From: Deltaproteobacteria bacterium
Lineage (GTDB): Bacteria > Myxococcota_A > Polyangia > Haliangiales > Haliangiaceae
Length of the DNA: 10,324 nt
Assembly: GCA_013696695.1 (NCBI GenBank)
Contig: JACCYD010000915.1
Span: 1-10,324, forward strand
Reading direction: 5' to 3'
The notes below the pieces were generated by a model. The model was not told where the DNA came from and made no database searches. It was given only the letters and a program-made list of their open reading frames with translations. Shown here one piece after another: positions 6,873-10,324 of the stretch (within the stretch, counting starts at the first letter, position 1; every line of letters starts with the position of its first letter). Position numbers and translations under genes: made by a program.

Positions 6873-7253
6873 TTACTTCTTCGAGGCGACGACCTTTCCG
6901 TTCTTCGCCTTGCAGTCGTCCTCGGTCATCTCGACCCAGCCCTGACCGCCGCAGCCGTTCTTGCCGGCGCACGCGTTGTTCTCGCTCGCGCAGCCACCCT
7001 TACCGGCGCATGCGTTGACGCCGCTGCAGTGGATCTTGGATGTCTTCTCGACGGTCGATGGCTTCTCGACGGCGGTCGGTGCCGGGTCGGGCGCGGCGAC
7101 GGCCGGCTTGTCCGCCGGCTTTGGATCGACGGCGGGCTTGGTCTCGGCCGCGGGCGGCTTGTCCGCCGGCTTCGGCTCGTCCTTCTTGCAGGCCGACGCG
7201 AACAAAGAGCCGGCGGCGATCGCGATCAATGCACCATTCTGGAAGCTGTTCAT
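6873..7253 (-). CDS. bufA: Cys-rich exported precursor peptide, BufA-like (bufferin-type metallophore), possibly lipidated
   Basis: A 126-residue secreted precursor. Residues 1-21 form a signal sequence (hydrophobic run GALIAIAAGSLFASA) ending at C22. ASA-C can be read as a lipobox with a less usual Ala at -3, giving a lipid-anchored peptide, or as a signal peptidase I site. Residues 23-71 are a Lys/Pro/Ala/Asp linker containing KPADKP twice. The core (74-126) has cysteines at 76, 82, 88, 95, 101 and 114, with the unit NACAGK repeated at 80-85 and 93-98 and a tail GCGGQGWVEMTEDDCKAKNG. The Cys/Gly/Lys/Asn pattern and GQGWVEMT-like tail resemble BufA2-type bufferins, which are exported, modified on cysteines by BufB-BufC and bind metal. 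It is immediately followed by the matching enzyme genes. The ATG at 7253 has a strong GAGGAG ribosome site. Which cysteines are modified, and whether the peptide is lipidated, cannot be told from sequence. A plain small Cys-rich lipoprotein is the alternative, made less likely by the neighbours. Confidence 0.88.
   Translation of the reverse strand: MNSFQNGALIAIAAGSLFASACKKDEPKPADKPPAAETKPAVDPKPADKPAVAAPDPAPTAVEKPSTVEKTSKIHCSGVNACAGKGGCASENNACAGKNGCGGQGWVEMTEDDCKAKNGKVVASKK
6961..7017 (-). repeat. Internal duplication in the Cys-rich core of bufA
   Basis: Two 18 bp copies (7000-7017 and 6961-6978) lie 39 nt apart and differ at only two positions, both synonymous (GCA/GCG and GGT/GGC). They encode NACAGK at residues 80-85 and 93-98. 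The spacing is exactly 13 codons, so the repeat unit is one Cys-Cys module of the core. Confidence 0.85.
7104..7172 (-). repeat. 18 bp direct repeat in the bufA linker
   Basis: The sequence CGGCTTGTCCGCCGGCTT (plus strand) occurs at 7104-7121 and 7155-7172, identical in both copies and 51 nt (17 codons) apart. It encodes the KPADKP unit of the Pro/Lys-rich linker. Perfect identity suggests recent slippage or duplication in a length-tolerant spacer. Confidence 0.85.
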
Positions 7254-7313
7254 GGGTCTCCTCGAGAGGGCCTAGATAGTACGCGGTCTTTCGCCGGATG
7301 CTATGACCGGCCG
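7254..7313. promoter_or_regulatory. Divergent promoter region between bufA-like gene and fdhD
   Basis: Sixty bases separate the two starts, so both promoters and any operator must lie here or in the 5' ends of the genes. On the bufA strand TACTATC is the only AT-containing stretch resembling a -10 element, with no good -35 partner seen. A 10 bp perfect palindrome, ACCGGCCGGT (7306-7315), straddles the fdhD start codon and could be an operator. No recognisable metal-regulator box was identified. The region is assigned by position; the individual elements are tentative. Confidence 0.45.
7258..7263 (-). promoter_or_regulatory. Strong ribosome binding site of the bufA-like gene
   Basis: On the minus strand GAGGAG stands 4 nt before the ATG at 7253. 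It is the clearest Shine-Dalgarno match upstream of any gene in this window; the downstream buf genes mostly rely on overlapping stop/start codons. This fits a precursor peptide made in excess over its modifying enzymes. Confidence 0.65.
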
Positions 7314-8201
7314 GTGCCGGAGGACCGCACAGATCAGCCCGGCACCGAAGTCGCGGATCTCACAAGACCAGGCGAGGGTGCGGCGCACGAGGCCGAGGTC
7401 GGTGCGGGCGAGCTCGCCGTCAGCGGAGTCGCGGAGGTCGCAGTCCGCGAGGTCGCGATCGAGCGCCTCGATCGCGCGCGCCGAGCATCGGATCGCGATC
7501 GCGTGGTGGTCGAGTCCCCGCTCCAGCTGCGCGCCCGCGGTGTTCCGGTCGCGACGATCATGCGGACGCCGGGGCACGACCTCGAGCTGGCGCGCGGCCT
7601 GCTCCACGCCGAGTCGATCGACCTCCAAGCAGAGTCGAGGCAGGTCGAGGCCGATGCCGTCGATCTCGACGTCGATGCGTCGGCGTTTGCGGGACGCGGC
7701 CTGCTCTCCTCTGCGGCGTGCGGCGTCTGCGGCCGCGTCGCGATCGCAGATCTCGAGCAACGTGCGCGCGAGATCTCTGCCGACACCTCGATCTCCGCCG
7801 CGACACTCGCGCGGTTTCCCGACGCGCTGCGTGCCGCGCAATCGGTGTTCGCCTCGACCGGCGGCCTCCACGCAGCCGGCCTGTTCACGCTCGCCGGTAC
7901 GCTCGTCGCTGCGCGCGAGGATGTCGGACGCCACAACGCCGTCGACAAATTGGTCGGCTGGGCGCTCGATCCCGGCCGTGATCCCGGCATCGATCCCGCG
8001 CGCCACGTGCTGTTCCTGTCGGGGCGCCTCGGTTACGAGCTGGTGCAGAAGGCGATCCGGTTCGGCGTGCCGATCGTCGGTGCGGTCTCCGCTCCGAGCT
8101 CGCTCGCGATCGAGCTGGCCGAGCGTTTCGGCGTCGCCCTCGTCGGTTTCGTCCGCGGCGATCGCTGCAACGTCTACGCGCACGGCTGGCGAATTCGCTG
8201 A
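7314..8201 (+). CDS. fdhD: FdhD, sulfur carrier for formate dehydrogenase activation
   Basis: A 295-residue cytoplasmic protein that, in the family, takes sulfur from IscS and transfers it to the molybdenum cofactor of formate dehydrogenase, a step essential for activity. Evidence: RVVVESPLQLRARGVPVATI followed by MRTPGHDLELARGLLHAE (63-100), the sulfur-transfer loop SSAACGVCGR with C136 and C139, STGGLHAAGLF (181-191), AREDVGRHNAVDKLVGWAL (200-218), LSGRLGYELVQKAIRFGVPIV (235-255), and the C-terminal GFVRGDRCNVYAHGWRI. All usual blocks are present and the length is normal for the family. The GTG at 7314 is the only sensible start ahead of the domain, as the next in-frame GTG codons fall inside it (near 7503) and the frame further upstream is antisense to bufA. 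The first 60 residues are Asp/Glu/Arg/Ala-rich and poorly conserved-looking, and there is no clear ribosome site. No formate dehydrogenase gene is in the window. It is transcribed divergently from the buf-like operon; a functional link is not shown. Confidence 0.95.
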   Translation: MPEDRTDQPGTEVADLTRPGEGAAHEAEVGAGELAVSGVAEVAVREVAIERLDRARRASDRDRVVVESPLQLRARGVPVATIMRTPGHDLELARGLLHAESIDLQAESRQVEADAVDLDVDASAFAGRGLLSSAACGVCGRVAIADLEQRAREISADTSISAATLARFPDALRAAQSVFASTGGLHAAGLFTLAGTLVAAREDVGRHNAVDKLVGWALDPGRDPGIDPARHVLFLSGRLGYELVQKAIRFGVPIVGAVSAPSSLAIELAERFGVALVGFVRGDRCNVYAHGWRIR

Positions 8202-8261
8202 GGCTTTTGACCCCGCGCCGGGATCGACGAAGACCGACGGAGATCGAGCCGATCACGGGCC

Positions 8262-8290
8262 TTGACCTCGGGCTCCGGCTTTGAAATACC
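8262..8290 (+). promoter_or_regulatory. Possible sigma-70-like promoter for the sulfatase-like gene
   Basis: TTGACC (8262-8267) is a good -35 match, 17 bp before AATACC (8285-8290), a weak -10 match. This lies in the largest intergenic gap (147 bp) and in the most AT-containing part of it. It is plausible by position and spacing but weak by sequence. Confidence 0.3.
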
Positions 8291-8294
8291 GCCT

Positions 8295-8323
8295 CGGATC
8301 GGCTTTCTTGCCTCGCCGATCCG
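8295..8323 (+). promoter_or_regulatory. 9 bp perfect inverted repeat upstream of the sulfatase-like gene
   Basis: CGGATCGGC (8295-8303) and GCCGATCCG (8315-8323) are perfect reverse complements separated by 11 nt. The element lies just after the possible -10 and 25 bp before the ATG at 8349. It could be a repressor operator or a hairpin in the leader mRNA. No T run follows, so it is unlikely to be the fdhD terminator. Confidence 0.5.
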
Positions 8324-8348
8324 TTCCACCCATGCTCGGGGCTCCTCG

Positions 8349-10324
8349 ATGAACCATCGGTCTTTTCAGTTCCTGATCGCCGCCACGTTTGCCGCCGGCT
8401 GCGGCAAGGCCTCGGATAGCGCACCCGAAGTGCGTCCCGCCGAGCCCCCGAGTGGTGCCCCTGACGCCCAGCCCGCAAAGCCCGCCGCGCCGCCCACCAA
8501 GGCCGCGTCTCGCGGTGCCGAGCGCTCGGTGTATTCGCTCGTCGACAACCGGTTGTCGGCGCACCTCACGCGCAACGGTGGCTTGCTGCTCCCCGGTGGG
8601 TCGGCTGGCTTCGCGAAGTACGTGCGGTTCTCGAACCAGATGAAGGAAGGCACCCGCAAGTCGTGGGAGCTCCGGCAATCGGACGGCAGCCTGAAGGTCG
8701 CCAAGATGACCGGCAAGATGGCGAGCGTGTTCGTGCCGCTCACCAAGGAGCAGGCGAAGACTGGCACGGTCCGCATCCGGATCAACGCGAAGGCCGAAGG
8801 CGCGCTGTCGCTGCGGATCGGCGACAATGAGAAGAAAGAGATCAACGGCAAGGTCACCAAGGGGTGGCAGACCGTGACGCTCGAGGCGGCCGGTCAGCTC
8901 GTCGAGGGCGAGAACGCGCTCCAGCTGTTCACCAAGGCGGCCGACGCCACGGTCGCGTGGATCCAGATCGGCGGCAAGACGGCTGTCGGTGACGATGGGG
9001 CCACCGGGTTCTACGACGGCACCGGCAAGGCACTCGCGATTCCGCAGGGCGGTGCGATGTCGTGGTACGTGCAGGTCCCCGAGAAGGGCCGCCTCACAGG
9101 TGACCTCTCCGATGGCAACTGCACCGTCAACGTGTCGGCGTTGGCCGACGATGGCGCGTCTGCCGGCGGCAAGCTCAACGGCACCGGCTCGGCGGTCGAT
9201 CTCGCGGCGCTCGGCGGGAAGGCCGTGCGGCTCGACCTCGAGACCTCCGGCTGCGAGCTCGCGAAGCTGTCGAAGGCGTCGCTCGTGGTTCCCGGCGACG
9301 TCCCCACGGTGAAGCGCGGCGATGCGCCGAAGTACGTCATGTTCATCATCATGGATTCGCTGCGTGCGGATCGCGTGAAGCCGTTCAACGCGAAGGCGCG
9401 CCCGGACGTGCCGAACTGGGACAAGCTCGCCGAGACGTCGGCGGTGTTTCTCCAGCACTACGTGCAAGGCACCGAGTCGCAGGTCTCGCACGCGTCGATG
9501 TGGACGTCGCTGTATCTCGCGAAGCATCGCGCGTCGCAGATGGCCGACAAGTTGCCCGACAAGTGGACGACGATCGACGAGGTCGCGAAGAAGGCCGGCA
9601 TGTTCACCGCCGGCGTCTCGGCCAACGGCTACATCCGCCCGGCGCGCGGCTACGGCAGCCGCTGGGACAAGTACATCAACCACATCGAGAAGGGCGGCGG
9701 TCTCAAGGCCTCCGACATCGTCAAGCGGGGGATGGAGTACATCACTCCGAACAAGGACAAGCCCTGGTTCCTCTACATGGGCTTCATCGACACCCACGTG
9801 ACGTGGCGTGCGAAGTCGCCGTGGATCGAGAAGTACGACGGTGGCTACAAGGGCCGGTTCGAGAAGGAGTTCGGCGACGAGCCGAATGGCTTCCCGAAGG
9901 ACACCACCGACAAGGAGAAGGATCACGTCCGCGCGATCTACGACTCCAACGTGTCGTACCAGGACGACCAGCTCGGCAAGGTGATCGAGACCCTCAAGGG
10001 CTGGGGCATCTGGGATCAGACGATGCTGATCATCACCGCCGATCACGGTGACGAGCTGTGGGAAGACGGCAAGACCATCGGCCACGCGCGCTCGCCGCGC
10101 CAGACGGTCGTCCACGTGCCGATGCTGATCCACTACCCGCCGATGCTCCCGACCAGCAAGGTCGCGTCGGGCTCCGAAGGCATCGACATCGTGCCGACGA
10201 TCGCCGACGCGCTCGGCGTCGCGGTCGATCCCGAGTGGCAGGGTCAGTCGTTGATCCCGGTCGCCAATGGCACGCTCGCGTACCCGCACCTCGCGGTGGC
10301 GTCGCAGTACGAGAACTACCACGC
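8349..10324 (+). CDS. Lipoprotein of the sulfatase / alkaline-phosphatase superfamily (3' end beyond window)
   Basis: At least 658 complete codons, open at the window edge. MNHRSFQFLIAATFAAGC is a lipoprotein signal with lipidated C18, followed by a Pro/Ala-rich linker (25-55). Residues about 60-315 are strand-rich (for example VRIRINAKAEGALSLRIGD and GWQTVTLEAAGQLVEGENALQLF) and look like one or two beta-sandwich, carbohydrate-binding-like domains. The catalytic domain starts at KYVMFIIMDSLRADR, with metal-binding D336. The nucleophile region is TESQVSHASMWTSLY (375-389), and the second metal site is ITADHGDELWEDG with D565 and H566, then GHA with H579. Instead of the formylglycine consensus C/S-x-P-x-R the sequence has S377-Q-V-S-H381, like the PSHAS group of this superfamily, so a true sulfatase activity is doubtful. 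A phosphoester or phosphoglycan target is equally possible. The ATG at 8349 is chosen because the signal peptide begins there. It is probably an envelope or surface enzyme. Confidence 0.88.
   Translation, partial: MNHRSFQFLIAATFAAGCGKASDSAPEVRPAEPPSGAPDAQPAKPAAPPTKAASRGAERSVYSLVDNRLSAHLTRNGGLLLPGGSAGFAKYVRFSNQMKEGTRKSWELRQSDGSLKVAKMTGKMASVFVPLTKEQAKTGTVRIRINAKAEGALSLRIGDNEKKEINGKVTKGWQTVTLEAAGQLVEGENALQLFTKAADATVAWIQIGGKTAVGDDGATGFYDGTGKALAIPQGGAMSWYVQVPEKGRLTGDLSDGNCTVNVSALADDGASAGGKLNGTGSAVDLAALGGKAVRLDLETSGCELAKLSKASLVVPGDVPTVKRGDAPKYVMFIIMDSLRADRVKPFNAKARPDVPNWDKLAETSAVFLQHYVQGTESQVSHASMWTSLYLAKHRASQMADKLPDKWTTIDEVAKKAGMFTAGVSANGYIRPARGYGSRWDKYINHIEKGGGLKASDIVKRGMEYITPNKDKPWFLYMGFIDTHVTWRAKSPWIEKYDGGYKGRFEKEFGDEPNGFPKDTTDKEKDHVRAIYDSNVSYQDDQLGKVIETLKGWGIWDQTMLIITADHGDELWEDGKTIGHARSPRQTVVHVPMLIHYPPMLPTSKVASGSEGIDIVPTIADALGVAVDPEWQGQSLIPVANGTLAYPHLAVASQYENYH

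Noticed and set aside
6835..6972. Extended N-terminus for the DUF692 enzyme
   Set aside because: It would overlap the end of the bufA-like gene and adds basic low-complexity residues not seen in the family, which starts at FPRLG.
7272..8183. Minus-strand open frame (303 codons) opposite fdhD
   Set aside because: The plus strand encodes all FdhD motifs, and this frame has no independent motif.
8253..10322. Long minus-strand open frame (689 codons) opposite the sulfatase-like gene
   Set aside because: It is Arg/Asp/Leu/Val-rich without any recognisable motif and lies exactly antisense to a gene with a lipoprotein signal and conserved catalytic motifs. Long antisense frames are expected in GC-rich DNA with strong third-position bias.

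Overview
This is a GC-rich bacterial window, tightly packed and strongly biased to G/C at third codon positions. The gene content points to a Myxococcota-like (deltaproteobacterial) Gram-negative: a eukaryote-type Ser/Thr kinase with a membrane domain, several lipoproteins, and many GTG starts. The phylum call is an inference from gene content; no rRNA or marker gene is present. The longest stretch without a gene is 147 bp (8202-8348). I see no tRNA, rRNA, insertion sequence or CRISPR array.

Layout. At the left edge a single-domain CheY/DivK-like response regulator (11-391, +) may overlap the last codons of an upstream gene. From 451 to 7253 seven genes all lie on the minus strand. In transcription order they are a Cys-rich precursor peptide with a lipoprotein-like signal (bufA-like), a DUF692/MNIO enzyme (bufB-like), a DUF2063 partner protein (bufC-like), a C2H2 zinc-finger protein, a predicted lipoprotein, an HD-domain phosphohydrolase of the YwfO/SAMHD1-like group, and a membrane Ser/Thr kinase. 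On the plus strand, divergent from bufA, lies fdhD (formate dehydrogenase sulfur carrier, 7314-8201). A lipoprotein of the sulfatase/alkaline-phosphatase superfamily follows (8349 to the window edge, incomplete).

The most interesting system is the bufA-bufB-bufC block. It looks like a bufferin-type RiPP pathway, in which an MNIO iron enzyme with its DUF2063 partner modifies cysteines of an exported peptide that then handles metal (copper in characterised cases). Here the peptide carries a possible lipobox, a Pro/Lys/Ala linker and a Cys-rich core containing an internal duplication (NACAGK twice, 39 nt apart, differing only at synonymous sites). bufB-bufC and bufC-zinc-finger stop/start codons overlap, so the zinc-finger protein is a candidate extra component. 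The lipoprotein and HD genes are also coupled to each other by overlapping codons, but a 59 bp gap separates them from the buf block, so their membership in the same pathway is uncertain.

The octamer GCGATCGC (the HIP1 sequence known from cyanobacteria) occurs at least eight times, more than base composition alone would suggest.
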